Source of the DNA: Siphonodentalium dalli | Taxonomy: Eukaryota; Mollusca; Scaphopoda; Gadilida; Siphonodentaliidae | Assembly (NCBI GenBank): GCA_032622095.1 | Contig: CP136064.1 | Span: 6,131,512-6,195,511 of the forward strand | Direction: 5' to 3' | Length of the DNA stretch: 64,000 bases | Shown: positions 1 to 12,900 of the stretch, piece by piece | How the letters are laid out: each line of letters begins with the position of its first letter | Numbering within the stretch: position 1 is the first letter of the stretch | Notes under the pieces: generated by a model | Database searches by the model: none | Told to the model about the DNA's origin: nothing | Seen by the model: only the letters and a program-made list of their open reading frames with translations | Translations under genes and position numbers: made by a program

Positions 1-854
1 CCACCGGTTTGGGGGACACTGTGGCCGAGCGGCCTTTTATTTCCTTTCATGTTTGCGCCTCGAAGATTGTTATTTCTGACATCCAGCTACATTGTCAAAT
101 TGGCGTTATTGTATGTCCCTTTGTGTTTTCCTCGACCAAAACAAACGATTTTCGATTCGAACAACGCCCTTTTTCGGTATTTATGTTGTTTTTTAAAACT
201 TATTCTATCAAACACATTTCACAGCTATTTGACTTATATTAAAAATAGCTAGCTGTCATGTAAGACATAAAACAGGAAAACAGTGGCTGTGATGTCTGCT
301 GGAGGTTAAAGTAGAACATATGCTCCGACGAAAATTTAGTTTGTACGAACTGTCGAGAACAGGGAGGTTAAATACAGCCACATACAAGGAGAAATGATAT
401 CGTTCTTGTCGGGAATTCGAAAGCACGTTATTTAAATTAATATTATGTTTTCTGTAACAACTTGTATAAAGAAAAATCTACACCTATTTGGTTGCGTATA
501 GCTTATAAACAACTAAATAATTGAAATTATGCCCCTTGGCATTTGTGTAGGGGAAACTCGTGGCTATAAACTCTGACTTCCTGCTCGAGATGGTTGGAGT
601 GTAGTCGCCTTGAATGTTGAGGGTAATGTTCGGGCAATAAATTATGTGTGTAGTAGTGTACGCAAATCTAGTGTCTAAAATTATATTTTTGTTCTCTGAA
701 AGTAAACCGGAATACACTGTGAAGACCACAAAATCTACAGAAAGTGCAATTTCTTCACTTGACGTGGCAGGTAGGCTCGTGCCTCTCCTATCTTCGTTCA
801 AAAATAAAACAATACAGGATTGTCCCCCAAGTGTGTCAATTTTCGCTAAATAGC
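1..854. other. Unassigned sequence upstream of an L1-like ORF1
   Basis: No convincing coding sequence, RNA gene or repeat boundary is visible. The short open frames here have no recognisable motif. The stretch may include the 5' untranslated region of the L1-like element whose ORF1 starts at 855, but no promoter motif settles this. Confidence 0.4.
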
Positions 855-1510
855 ATGGCATCTGGACTCGCTAGTGATGGCTATGCATCTGACATGGACA
901 AGACTGTTGATACAGGTAGTAATCCCCTCTCAGAATGTGGTAACAAGAGGAAAAATAAAGTTGACACTTCGCATTTCGATCAACGCTCAACGAGAATACG
1001 TTCATCAGCCCCAGAGTTTAAGCTGCCTGAGACTGGCGAGTATGACAGTGATTCTGCAAAATCCACAAAATCCAAAGTGAAACCTAGAACCACTAGGAAA
1101 AACACTGATTCTATCTCGGCCATTGTTGAATTCCAAAACATGTGCCGCCAGTGCCGGTCATTGATCACTCCTCAACTGCAGCAAAGTCTGAATGAGATGG
1201 TTGAAACCAAAATTGTTGGAATTGTTAACTCTGCGATAAAAGATGCAGTAGACACAGCTATGGTTGGTATCCCTGATGCTGTAAAGTCATCAGTAAATAA
1301 AGTTGTGACTGATCCTCTAAAGGATGTGTCAGCATGGAAATTGATATCAACCAATTAAAGGCTCTTAATCACCAACTTATGAAAAAGATACATGACTTGG
1401 AGAGCACACTGGAACATAATTGCCAGGACAGAGTGGAGTCACTGGAGCAGCATGGTAGAGGTAATAGCTTGAGGTTTCTGAACATTCCACTTAATGATGA
1501 CATCCAAGAC
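855..1510 (+). pseudogene. L1-like non-LTR retrotransposon ORF1, N-terminal part (broken)
   Basis: An open frame from ATG 855 encodes a low-complexity Ser/Lys/Asp-rich N-terminus followed by a helical stretch. The frame ends at 1358, and the continuation lies in another frame from about 1334, where a predicted coiled coil (NQLKALNHQLMKKIHDLE) leads into the motif NSLRFLNIP. Coiled coil plus an R-x-x-N-I-P-like segment is the layout of L1-type ORF1 RNA-binding chaperones. The frame then stops abruptly at 1510, where an LTR retrotransposon is inserted, and it resumes in register at 3486. At least one frameshift near 1330 makes it non-functional. L1 clade assignment is inference from domain order, not from a search. 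Confidence 0.6.
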
Positions 1511-2001
1511 TGTCCCGGTGTCTAGGGTTTAGATGTTGAATTGGCCGTGTCGGGAACATTGATAACAATAACTGTCCGTAGCTTTTGATAACTTTATATG
1601 TGTATAAGTCATAGTGATAAACACAGCAGGAGCATCGGTAAAAGATGTCTAGTCGGATCGGCTGATGGAGAGAGAGTGGTTCTTCGTATCTCTCGACGCC
1701 AGTAGTTATTACAACGTATGGTGTATCATATCATGCATCCTAATAAGGTATGATGTATATGATACACCTACCATGTGACGTGTATCATGCCATCGGTATG
1801 GTGGACCGATCGTGGTCTGATCCTTTCAACATATAAGATGGTAGTACATGTCACATCCAATTTAGAATATAATCTTGATAACTATGATTGTATCTATTCT
1901 ATTAGTTATATCTCGATGTGCTGTGTTTATCTGTACAATACGTTATAGCAATAACTGGGAACATAATTATATATCAACCGATATCTTCTGTACTACGATC
2001 A
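1511..2001 (-). repeat. LTR (3' LTR of the minus-strand element)
   Basis: Direct repeat of 2990-3481, nearly identical by eye, including the shared segment from CCGGTGTCTAGGG to ATCTTCTGTACTA. A handful of substitutions separate the two copies. The inner end is less certain because the last ~8 bases differ between copies. Confidence 0.8.
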
Positions 2002-2030
2002 GTACTCTTATTATTCTGGCTATAATAAGA

Positions 2031-2743
2031 CTATAATCGGTGTTGAATAGTATATTCTCTTAAAGCGAGATCAGTTGCTTGATTTAAGGTCTGTGGATCT
2101 TCTCCCAAAAGTTTATCTCTCAATAATTTACACTTTAATCCAGTGATGAATTGTTCACACATATATAGTTGGGCGACTTTTTGACGAATATTTACTAGCC
2201 CATACACATCGATCGCTAATGATCGTAATCTATCAGAAAAAACTTGTACAGATTCTTCTGGTGTTTGCTTTGCTGCTTGAAAAATAAGGAGCGCATCTCT
2301 TTTGTCTTTTGCTTCGCTATATCGAACTTTTAATTCCTGCTTGATTTCTGCCCATGTACTTCTGATCACACCATCGGCATTTATGCGTTCTTGTGTGAAC
2401 GGAGTTAAAAATTCGAAAACTGAACCTCTGCTGGTCTGCAGACCAAATTTAATTAATGTTTGATCAGTCGCATCAATTGCTTGTCATAACGATATAATTC
2501 GTTGGTCCATTCAAGAAAAGATTTAGGGTCTCCTGAAAAAGGGGTGATAACATTTGTCACACCCGTTGCCATCTGAATTGCTGACGAAATGCGTGTGGCG
2601 TCCAACAGTTGGTCTATTGCACTATTAAAATGACCCAATTGTGTGGAAATGCGATGCTCTATCTCTACGTCGATTTGGGCGCTACTAAAATTAACGTCAT
2701 CCGAAAAGGAAGGACAGGAAGGGTGACGTTGTGTCATATTCAT
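2031..2743 (-). pseudogene. Gag-like protein of the LTR retrotransposon, frameshifted
   Basis: The N-terminal part runs from ATG 2743 and includes ITPFSGDPKSFLEWTNEL, a gag capsid-type start (F-x-G-D-P...F-L-x-W). The C-terminal part lies in a second frame from about 2480 to 2031 and includes TWAEIKQELKVRYSE followed by a helical capsid C-terminal region with F-I-x-G-L-K. This is the retrotransposon gag family fold that packages element RNA. The frame changes near 2480 and no zinc knuckle, protease or reverse transcriptase follows. The gene is therefore dead in this copy. Product recognition is from motifs only. Confidence 0.6.
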
Positions 2744-2989
2744 CTTGATTTTAATTACTAAAGTAATTGGGAATAGAAAAGGCAAAATTGCAGGTATATA
2801 AGAAATTAATAATTTGAGTTGGGTTGGCACATGCACATTGTGACATTATAGAATTGCTCTAGAACATAGTGCGGGTATTGTGTTTATGTAATTTGAATTA
2901 TTAGATCAAAAGAAACGTATTGGTTGGTATAGTAAGTACTCACGTATGAACGAAAACACAAGTTCTGGTTCCAAGCTCACGTGCACCAT

Positions 2990-3481
2990 TGCCCCGGTGT
3001 CTAGGGTTTTGATGTTGAATTGGCCGTGTCGGGAACATTGATAACAATAACTGTCCGTAGTTTTTGATAACTTTATATGTGTATAAGTCATAGTGATAAA
3101 CACAGCAGGAGCATCGGTAAAAGAGGTCTAGTCGGATCGGCTGATGGAGAGAGAGTGGTTCTTCGTATCTCTCGACGCCAGTAGTTATTACAACGTATGG
3201 TGTATCATATCATGCATCCTAATAAGGTATGATGTATATGATACACCTACCATGTGACGTGTATCATGCCATCGGTATGGTGGAACGATCGTGGTATGAT
3301 CCTTCCAACATATAAGATGGTAGTACATGTCACATCCAATTTAGAATATGATCTTGATAATTATGATTGTATCTATTCTATTAGTTATATCTCGATGTGC
3401 TGTGTTTATCTATACAATGCGTTATAGCAATAACTGGGAACATAATTATATATCAACCGATATCTTCTGTACTATTGGACA
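2990..3481 (-). repeat. LTR (5' LTR of the minus-strand element)
   Basis: Direct repeat of 1511-2001. On the minus strand it ends ...CCGGGGCA. The adjoining sequence ATGGTGCACGTGAGC could be a tRNA primer-binding site (TGG...), although I cannot name the tRNA. Confidence 0.8.
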
Positions 3482-3485
3482 AGAC

Positions 3486-3674
3486 CAGTGGACAATTCCT
3501 AGCAGAAAACTTATTGTCAACTTCTGCAAAGACAACTTGGGCCTCGAAATTAAACCCGCTGACATTGATAAAGCTCACCCCCTGGGCAGAATAAGAAAAA
3601 TTCCAAGTAAACTCAGCACTCCAGCTGTGACAATACGGGGTGCATATAACGCAAAGACAATCAAAACGATTTGA
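3486..3674 (+). pseudogene. L1-like ORF1, middle fragment
   Basis: This continues the reading frame interrupted at 1510, beginning QWTIPSRKLIVNFC and including DIDKAHPLGR, which matches the L1 ORF1 RNA-recognition region (I-E-x-A-H-R-x-G in many L1s). It stops at 3674. About 600 bp of unrelated sequence (3675-4250) then separates it from the last ORF1 piece. Confidence 0.6.
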
Positions 3675-4252
3675 TTATTTAATTACAACAAAGTCAATGG
3701 CATTCAATCGTCGGCATCTGGTTTATCCTAGTGTTCGTCTTCCTGTCGTCTACTCAAATGGGGTCTTCTCATGTCCTTGTACATAGGGCGTGTCCGCTCG
3801 TCATCGGCGTGGTTGATAACCGGTTGAGTTCACCAGCCTGTCGTCTGCTCCTTTTCTTCGCCGGCGCATACTGGGTATCGAATGTCAATTTGCCGTTACT
3901 ATATACACGGAGGGGATTAGGTTAGCCCCGGGCGTATTTCACGGCACATCACGCATATGCGTACCTCGGGTGATCAGGCGAACGGTCTTCTTCGGTGTCT
4001 TCCCTATGTTTCTCTTGTCGTATATCGTGCTGCATTAGACTCCAATGATCGTCTTATCGGTGATAGCTACTCGCGCTTATCCGTAAATTGTGCTGTGTAC
4101 TTATAAATCTGCATGCTGCGTTAGCTTTCTACCTCGGGTGGTCTGAGCTGATGTTTGTGTGTCGTACATCGTATCTCGATAAAGTCAACAGGGGTGCCGA
4201 TAAGTATTGTGAATCGTGCAGCCCCCATGAACTAAAGATTGTCTGATTTCCT
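3675..4252. other. Insertion-like segment within the L1 ORF1 remnant
   Basis: The segment separates two pieces of one ORF1, so it looks like a secondary insertion or rearrangement. I see no terminal repeats, coding motif or poly(A) tail that would identify it. Confidence 0.35.
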
Positions 4253-4630
4253 GTGATGAAGGTTGCGTCCCTGGAGTTGTCTTGGTACACAGCCTCTGAT
4301 TCCACTGGACCACTTGATGCACATAAGATTCGTGTTGTTAATGTTATAGTAAGATTCAAAGACTGCTATGTGAGGAAAAGTATATTCGACTCCAAGAACA
4401 CGCTGAAAGGAAAATCGTGTGCATTTATGTGCGAAGACCTCACACCTAAACGCCAGTAGATCGTGAAAATTCTTGCTGGCCACAAGTATGACAAGAAAAT
4501 TGACTCATTCTGGACTTCTGAGGGGAAAATATTCTTCAAACTAACTGCTAATTCCAATAAACTCATGATCAATGTGAAAGAGCTTGCCAAAGATCAGATC
4601 GACAGAGCCATTTTCGAACAAGATAGATAA
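4253..4630 (+). pseudogene. L1-like ORF1, C-terminal fragment
   Basis: The segment VNVIVRFKDCYVRKSIF...LKGKSCAFMCEDL resembles the L1 ORF1 C-terminal domain (R-F...Y...I-F...L-K-G...x-E-D-L-T). An in-frame TAG at 4458 follows, after which the same frame reads on to about 4628 through a Lys-rich C-terminus. No ORF2 reverse transcriptase is present downstream, so only ORF1 debris of this element survives. Confidence 0.55.
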
Positions 4631-6799
4631 AGTGACAATTAAAGGTCCCAAATTGACCACATTGGTGTTTTTTTTATACAATCACTATATATAATATGCA
4701 TTAACTAGTCCACTAATATATATGTAACCTACAGCCAAAGAAAACAAAATGCGATTGGGCTTCTCTGTCGCCCCTGTTTAGAATATACTGAGCCATAAAG
4801 ATAAGTTTCTTCTTACCTAAAAAAAATTATAGTTAGAAGTTGTGGTGGTGGGGGGGGGGGGGGGTGGTAATACAAAAAAAAAAACAACAACAAAAAATCA
4901 ATCCAAAGTCTTAATATGAGGTTATTTCCCATAAAAAAAAATGAGTATTAAAGTTGATACGAAAACATCTAAACATAATCACAGATTAATTTCTTACTAC
5001 TACCAAATTAGAAAATGAAGGAATAACAATTACCCCACACACAGACCCAACCTGCATCTAACTTTCTTTGACCAAGCGGTACAGTGAAATTGTATCCCAT
5101 CTTTTATAGAAATGCTGATATATATTTGGAACAAATCTGCATATTTTACACGAGTCTCAGATATATATATATATATATATGTATCGGCTAACTATCCATT
5201 AATAGTAACATCCATCGTCTGTTATCATCAGATTGAATTGCGCGAATGAGACTTCAGATGAGTTCGTATTTATAAGAACCACTTGTCTCGCCGGAGATTA
5301 AATCCCTTGAAAAATCAAATCAACAGAGAAAAAATTAACAGCACTATGAAAGGTAACTCGTTGTTGTCATTCCACTCGTTTGTGAACTACACGAAAAGTG
5401 ACCAGTGAACTGGGTCTGCAACTCTGCATATGACCCACCTTTCCTGATGTTTTGATACACTCCGAGCAAAATAGGTGAAATGATAGGCCCTCACATTATC
5501 TGTACCCATAATTTCTTTGACCAACGAACTAGCTAGAAACCTCCAGGTCACCCCATCCTAAATTTTATCGGTACGCTTCACCCCTAGGCTCTAAACTAAG
5601 CTTGTAATGTTGTTTGTATTCGCTGGTTACAAAATGACTCGTGTTTTGCAACCGTTGTATAACTTTGATTTTGTCCTAATTCTCAGTCCGCCTCAGATGA
5701 GATCGACCTCGAATCCGGTATCTACTCGTCACGCCATGGTAATCAGCGGTACGAAGCCAACGTTGGACATCGGTCCTGTGCTCTGGTATAGAAAGAGCAA
5801 TCTTGGTGACCCAGTGATCTTCCGTTTACCTTGATCTACCCAAGCCACATCACACGCCTTTAGCGTTTCATAAATACGGTAATGAAAGCCATGGCCATAT
5901 GTGGTCCAGTGTATAGCCAGCACATGCCTTTTGATATAGCCGAGAAATGACACATATCCATGCATACATGTATATACATACATGTTATTTATGTTTTGTT
6001 GCCTTTTGGTATTGTTTGTTCGTGGTTTTCTCGGTGTTGTTTCATATTCTGCTATGTGTTTCTATTGCCTCTTATTTGGGCCAATTTGGCCGGTTACTTC
6101 ATGTCTGTTTTTCATCTGAAGTGTGTGTCGAATAAATGATGTGGAGGATTTATGTAAATGTTAGCCCAAACTACATTTCCAAGTAACGATGGTTTTGTTG
6201 TTTATTTTGAGGAATAATACCGCGTCAGATGAATTCAGCCCAAATATGTTAACAGTTGTCGTGTAAAACATTCGGCAGTAGGTTAGCGTTATTTAGTATT
6301 TGTGGATGTCCTTTAACATGGGGAAAATAGACTACTGCGCTTGAACGAGCATGTGAATTTGTCGTTTTTAATGTATAGCAACTTGATAATCAATAACAGA
6401 GGCATTCTCTGTCAAATATGGTCGCTCTATTTACGGTATTAATTGCGGAACTTTCTAAAGTAAACTACGCGTAAACGGATACATACGGTAAATTATAAAA
6501 GGTGCCGGAATCGGCCTAATCGCCCCAGGGCCAACTCGCCCTAGTCGACGTGTGTCAATTCGGTACCTACTATAACATGTACCCGAGGTTGAGTCTGGCT
6601 CGGAATAAAATATGTATACGGGTGTTATATAGCGTTTTGTCCGTTGTTTCTCAATGAATATTATTGAAATTTGGTGTATATGTCCGGGCTGGGACATGGA
6701 ATACAACAACGTTTGAACTGTTTTTAAATTTACAAATTTGTTGATTGTATTCATTTTTTTTTTCGTTCTGAAAACACACTATAAAGTGTATATAATATA
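4631..6799. other. Non-coding AT-rich interval
   Basis: Contains a poly(G) run near 4850, A-rich patches and an (AT)n microsatellite at about 5161-5180. No gene, RNA or element could be supported. Confidence 0.5.
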
Positions 6800-7100
6800 A
6801 TAACGAACACGAGACATACATAATTTATAAACTGTTAACAAAATATATCAAATTCAATACATGACAAAGATGACTCAGTGGAGTTTATAAAGTGAACATA
6901 AAAACATTGAGGTAATAATCTTTTTAAGGAATGCAACTTTATTTAATGATAATAAACACATAAATTAAAATAACAAACATGAGACATACATAATTTATAA
7001 ACTGTTAACAAAAGATATCAAACTCTATACATGACAAAGATGACTCAGTGAAGTTTATAAAGTGAACATAAAAATATTAAGGTAAGAATCTTTTTAAGCA
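6800..7100. repeat. Two direct ~130-bp repeats, 170 bp apart
   Basis: A segment starting TAACGAACACGAGACATACA at 6801 recurs from 6971 with few substitutions; both copies end in CTTTTTAAG. The intervening 40 bp is AT-rich. No coding potential. Confidence 0.75.
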
Positions 7101-8643
7101 TTACCAAACCGTTTAGCACAGACCACAGTCCACTTCACTCATCCGATCATCACCAAACTTCATATTTATCTTGATATTGATCTATCAGATGAGAGCCATC
7201 AAATATTTTTTTAATTTCATAGGAAAAAATGGTCGACAGCGGCCATATTGCATTTACGTTATATGTTATCGCGTTATGTCGATATCTAGTATTACTTAGA
7301 AATTTCACCTTTCCAGATGCATAATTGCTCCATTGACTGTAACTGATGAAATTATTCCCCTCTTGGGATAGAGTGTCATTGAAACTTTATTTTGTCAGAC
7401 TGTCTGTATAATCACTGATTATATATGGCAATAATCTGTAGTAAGATGTAGCACTATTTTATTTTATATTTACACGCAGTGCTGTTTTTATACAACAATT
7501 CTACCCCCCTAGATCATCATGTGATCGACCATACATCGCGCGAGGACCTGGTTGAATTAAGGGGGGGGGGTTTATGGATCACTTCTGTCCTCAAGCTAGA
7601 TTATACTTATGACATTTAATGGCATGTTCCTAACGTGGAGGGTTAGATATGCTTGAGAAACCACCACTCTTTAATTCACACCAAGTTCTCAGCTGTCATG
7701 AACCCATAGCCATGATATATGGTTTATTTTATGTATACTAGTAATATAGTTATTTTCAGTACCTTTATATACCAGTACTGTGTATAACAATGCATATAAA
7801 TTAATCCATGTATACATGTATATTGATTCAACGGATTCAGTGGTTTTGTCCATCAGTCTATCAAATTTGCGGAGAAAACATGGCCACAAGCAGTACACCC
7901 TGCTAAATTTCGAATTTGAATCAATTGGCGCACCCTGCAGCCAGCTTTTATTGGAGAACTTTTTCTCATGTGGATATTTTGGGTCACCGCTAGATGTGAG
8001 CCATATTTTGTTCTCAAACTGTCCTTGTGAAGACATCACTGCCAGCGGTGATCTTCAATTTTACTATTTTTATGGCTAAATAATTTGGTTGATCCTACAG
8101 ACGACACCCCTTGTCCGATCGTCACCAGATTCCACAATGATCTTCTGGATAACCAGCGTGAGAGTAATCTAATTTTCCCGAATTGCGTTAAAAAACATTA
8201 CCACATGCAGCAATTTGGTATCTTACTCTTTGATCCTCTTTTGCATGACTGAATTGTTTAGCAACTGTACAGACATATCCCTCATCTGATAGTCACCAAA
8301 CTTCATATTGATCTTCGGCTGACAACTAGATGGGAGCTATCGAATGCTTTGAATTTTTTTTGGAAAACATTGTCGCCAGCAGTCATCTTCTATTTTGGTT
8401 TTTATATACATGTATATCTCTTCATGCGGATAGCCAGTATTACGTAGGTACTTCAACTTTCCGCATTCCTGTCATCATTTGAAATATAAAAATTTACCTG
8501 ATACATGCACCCTTCAAATTTTTTTTCGTTGTATCTATTTTAATGACCCGCATGCTAATATTGATACAGATATATTTGTCAAACATTTCTTTGTACAATA
8601 TACAGGTATTTAGTTTGTAACTAAATCTAGAAATATAGAATAG
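7101..8643. other. Non-coding interval
   Basis: No recognisable gene. Short phrases resembling CATCATCACCAAACTTCATATTGATCTT recur (7140, 8290), suggesting an old diverged tandem repeat. A poly(G) run lies at about 7560. Confidence 0.4.
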
Positions 8644-9520
8644 TAGCTGGTGGACCCGACTTCGTCCGGGATGTTCCCCTCTGATTTTCGGAGAATTGCG
8701 CAATTTAACCTTGAATTGACTATTTTAAAGGTGAAGGTCATGTCGGGTCACGATTTGACCCGTCCAAAACACTCCCCGGACAAAAGTCACGACAAAAGTA
8801 CCCGTCGAAATCCGCCCGGCTTTACCCGATTTGACCTTGAATTGACAATTTTGAATGTCAAGATCAGGTCAGGGTCATGATTTGACCCACCCGAAACAGT
8901 CCTGGGACAAAAGTAACAGTAGGTATCAAATTTCGTTGAAATACTTCCGTTTTACCAGATTTGACCTTGAATTGATCTTTTTTAATGTCAAAGTCAGGTC
9001 GGGATCAACATTTGACCCGTCCAAAATACTCCCTGGAAATAATTTCCCCTAGGTATACAATTTCGTCAAATCTGTCAGGCAGTTTTCCCGGCCATAGCTA
9101 ACAGACAAACAGACAGACAAATGTCCAAAATATATATTAGACTAGCTGATGTACTCGACTTCGTTCGGGCTAGTTAGGGATTTTTTGTGATCGCCTCCAT
9201 CTGGACAGTACCCAGTATATACAGCGACTGGCCAAACTATTGTTCAATTGGTCCAGAAACATGCCTATATCAGCACGTTCGAGAACATGGTCCCACGTGA
9301 AATTGGACCCGTCCATATTGCTCCCGGGATCGAAGTAGTCCTACACACAAATGTTTAATCGGATCGGTCAAGGTCCAGAAACATGCCTATGAGCGAGGTC
9401 AAGTTGACACGTTAAATACCAAATTCGAGCAGTGTTAGAGTCTATAACACATACACACATGCATTCATGCATACACACATACATACATACAGACAGGTGT
9501 TTCAAAATGTATAATCGATA
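8644..9520 (+). repeat. Dispersed repeat with GACCTTGAATTGA periodicity (two adjoining copies)
   Basis: Segments starting ACCCGACTTCGTCCGGG (8655) and ACTCGACTTCGTTCGGGC (9153) each run through repeated phrases such as TTTGACCTTGAATTGA and AAGGTCA. They end in a CAGACAGACA tract and ATATATTAGACTAGC. The same family recurs at 51020-51530. This layout (internal short repeats, CAGACAGA tail) is typical of abundant invertebrate non-autonomous repeats. I cannot assign a class. Confidence 0.65.
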
Positions 9521-9910
9521 GCTACAACAATTCTATGGTAGATAGTTCACGGCCGACCTGATGCATGCATCTTAGTTTTCTTGTATATTGATGTACTCTG
9601 ACTTTAAACAATATCAGCAGCACTAAAAATCTTCAGGGGTGGAGAGACCAATCGTGAAGGGATGTCCAACCTCTCAGTTGGATTTAATTCAAATTGGGGA
9701 AACAACCTATATCTAAACTGTATAATAAATAACTTGGTGGCGAGATGTCACGCATGCATGGCTATTCAGTATTAACCGCCATGAATGTTGTCAACTTTGC
9801 CAATATTACACAAAATAAGTAATTATGTCTATATATATCATTTTTGGTGATACACCGATGTTGGTCTCCCCCCCACTCGAGTCTGTCTTCACGTTACAGT
9901 AGTTTTTATA

Positions 9911-12900
9911 GTTGGGGGGGGGGGGGGGATTACAGGAAAACATAAAAATGGTTCACTTTTTGATAGAAGCACAAAAATTGGCACAGATGTAGTTTAACAT
10001 ATTCTAGATGAGTGAGCTTTTCAGTGAGTGGAACCTGGAAAAATATTGACCGGAAGTAGAACACCCCCTGAAAAAAAACGATTTGTTTTATTTATCAGTT
10101 TTATGCAAATTATAGCAGGAGAATCAAGTATAATGTATACAAATGTATATATTTTCGTAAAGCTAAGACATTATGACACTATTCTGGGCTCAAATTGAAA
10201 CTCACCATCCAAGATGGCCGCCAAAATGGGCACCGGAAGTTGAAAATATGACATTTTTTCACAAATATCTTCTAGATCAATTCATGCTGTTTGTAACTAG
10301 TTGAGTAATATGACTTTATTGTGTTTTTTTGTATTAACTGATCATTGTACCAATTTAATATGAAATTATTGGGGTCCTAGCCCCCTTCCTATCTCTCAAA
10401 ATTTCGATTTTACAGAATGCAGTACAAAATTTTACAAAAAAATCACAATTGGGATTCTAGTCATATTTCAACAAGAAATGAAAAGAACATTGTACTGTAA
10501 GTGAGGCATATCATTACCTATGAATATTCCAACTCTCTGGAACCCAAAATCTTACTTTGGCTTAAAATGGCTGCCAAAATGGCAGCCAAAATATGGAAAA
10601 TGGTAAATATTGCCCGAGGGTGTCCTGCAATTGCTTACAAGTTGAGGTTGATGTGTACAATTGGCTAATCTGTATTCTATACATTGAGTACTAACATGTC
10701 TGATGCACCACGTGTCATTTTTACTATTGTCACCACTGACATCACTGACATCATCACTGGATTTTTCTCTCACAAACTTGACATAAATATCGGCAAAAAT
10801 TCACTTTTCAGGTTTGGACCATCTGTTCAAGTAAAATGCAACTACATTTGGTATCAAAGTTGTTTATTGTTTTGACCTATCTTAACTATGTCACACTACG
10901 GTGTTTATGCACTAAATTAATTAAGATGGCTTCCAAAATGGCAACCCAATTTGTAAAAAGTTAATTATTTAGACATATCCCAAACATTATCTGCATTATC
11001 CAAAAATGGTAGATTATTGGTTATTATATGTGTGAGTTAATTAACTGACAACTATGTTCTATTATGTTTGTCCTAGTTCCGTATGGGGCATGGCAAATTC
11101 ATTTTAAAGTTGCAGTATGGAATTTTGCGGAGAACCTCTTTTGTGATTCTGGTCATATTATTGAAAGGAAATGGGCAGAACGTTGAGACTGAACTGAGAC
11201 GAACCATGAGATGTGGGTATTCTGGCCCGTTATGATGAACATTTATCAAGTGGATACAGAGTGGAAGCCGAGATGGCAGCCAGGGAGTTAGTTAGTTGAT
11301 GGGGATAATAGGTATACAGCGAGTTATTGTATGGTCATGAATAATGTGTGGGTATATAGGGAATGCCCTGTTGGTAACAGTGGGACGTATATTTATATAT
11401 GTTGTGGATGTGTTATCATTGGTGGTGTATGGGGAGTAGATATATGGTCATGGATGGCGTGTATGAGTATGGCAAGTGCGGAACGTATGAGTGGTCGTAT
11501 GTGCGGTAATTGTATATCCGGAAGGCTCACCATTGATGATGTGCATATGTATACCTGGATTGATTCTATGGGCATGGCTATGGCGAATATGTTTACATGT
11601 AGTGGCTGTATGGTCCATGGTGAGGTGAATAGGTATACAATGAGTGATCGTGAATGTAGTGAATATGTATACATAGAGTGACTATATGGCCATGTGTCGG
11701 GTGTAGGTGTATACCTGGTGTTCATACATGGTGACTCATGGCTGTATCGTCATTTGTGGTATGCACGGGTATAACTAAGTATGGCTGTATGACCAGGTGT
11801 AGGTGTATAAAGTCGGTGACTATGTTGTCATTTGTGTTGTGTTTATGTACATATGGAGTGACTGGGGTAATGGGTAGGTTGTACATGTGTACCTTGGGTG
11901 GCTATCGCTTTCCACAATAACTCAAGGATATGTTAATCAATGGAGAGGTCATGTCAGAGAGTACTCCAACTTGATGGTGTTTATATACATGGGGGGACGT
12001 TAAGCGCGGAAAGCGATAGCCACCCATCATCACACAGTCACTACATATATACATAAACACCACAGACAACAGACATAACAATATAGTGACCCACTGTATA
12101 CATGTACACCTGACCCATGACAACGGATGACAATACAGCCACGCATCACAATACAGGCACCCCGGGTATACTCCTAAACATGACCCATAACCATATAGTC
12201 CCCCTTGTGTACCCACTCATCTCACTGTATACCTGTTCTCGAAACACATGGTCAAATAGACAATCAATATATACATAAACACCACAACAATGATGCACCC
12301 GGTATACTCCTCACCTGACCTATGGCAATATAGTCACCCCGTGTGTACCTTTTCAAAACATTCATTCACGATCATGGTCAATCCTTGTATACATATTCAC
12401 ATTGGCCATGTCACTCCCTGTATCCAATTTGTCACACCATAGCCGCATGGTCACTCAAGATATACCAGTACACCAGCCATGTCAGTATAGTAACTCCATG
12501 TATGCACATGCACCTTATCCATGGCCATATATCCACTCGCTATATACACACATAGCCCTCGCCCATGACAATAAAGCAACACATGTGTATACTGGTATAA
12601 CCTACTAAGGACCATGCCGCCACGAGTCACCAAACAGGAACACCAGGTATACTCACGCCTGACACATGGCCACTTAGTCACCCCATGTATAGATGTCCAA
12701 TGCATTTATGGCCACACAGTCACTACTTGTATACCTACATGTACTCATATCACCATTGGCCATACATTCATTACCTGGATACCTATTCGACACACATAGT
12801 CATAACAATCACTCGATATACATATGCAGCCCAGCCTAGACCATAGATTAGCTCCAGGCATACAGGTAAACCTCACTAATGGCCATTCAGCCCTTCCAGA

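Larger units (their letters stand above)
1511..3481 (-). mobile_element. Short LTR retrotransposon (Ty3/gypsy-like, gag only), inserted in L1 ORF1
   Basis: Two direct repeats of about 491 bp (1511-2001 and 2990-3481) bracket a ~990-bp interior. On the minus strand the repeats begin TG and end CA. The 4 bp AGAC occurs on both outer edges (1507-1510 and 3482-3485), as expected of a target-site duplication. With one AGAC copy and the element removed, the L1 ORF1 reading frame continues in register, which independently supports the boundaries. The interior encodes only a broken gag-like protein, so this is an internally deleted or non-autonomous copy. The family call rests on gag character and the 4-bp duplication. 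Confidence 0.8.

Noticed and set aside
3348-3485. N-terminal part of the 3348-3674 frame as a membrane protein
   Set aside because: It reads through the LTR; only the part from 3486 belongs to L1 ORF1.
4845-4866. Poly(G) runs (also 7560, 9917, 17202, 43540, 57585) as G-quadruplex control sites
   Set aside because: Simple homopolymers in non-coding repeats; only the 9917 and 14940 runs have a structural role as foldback ends.
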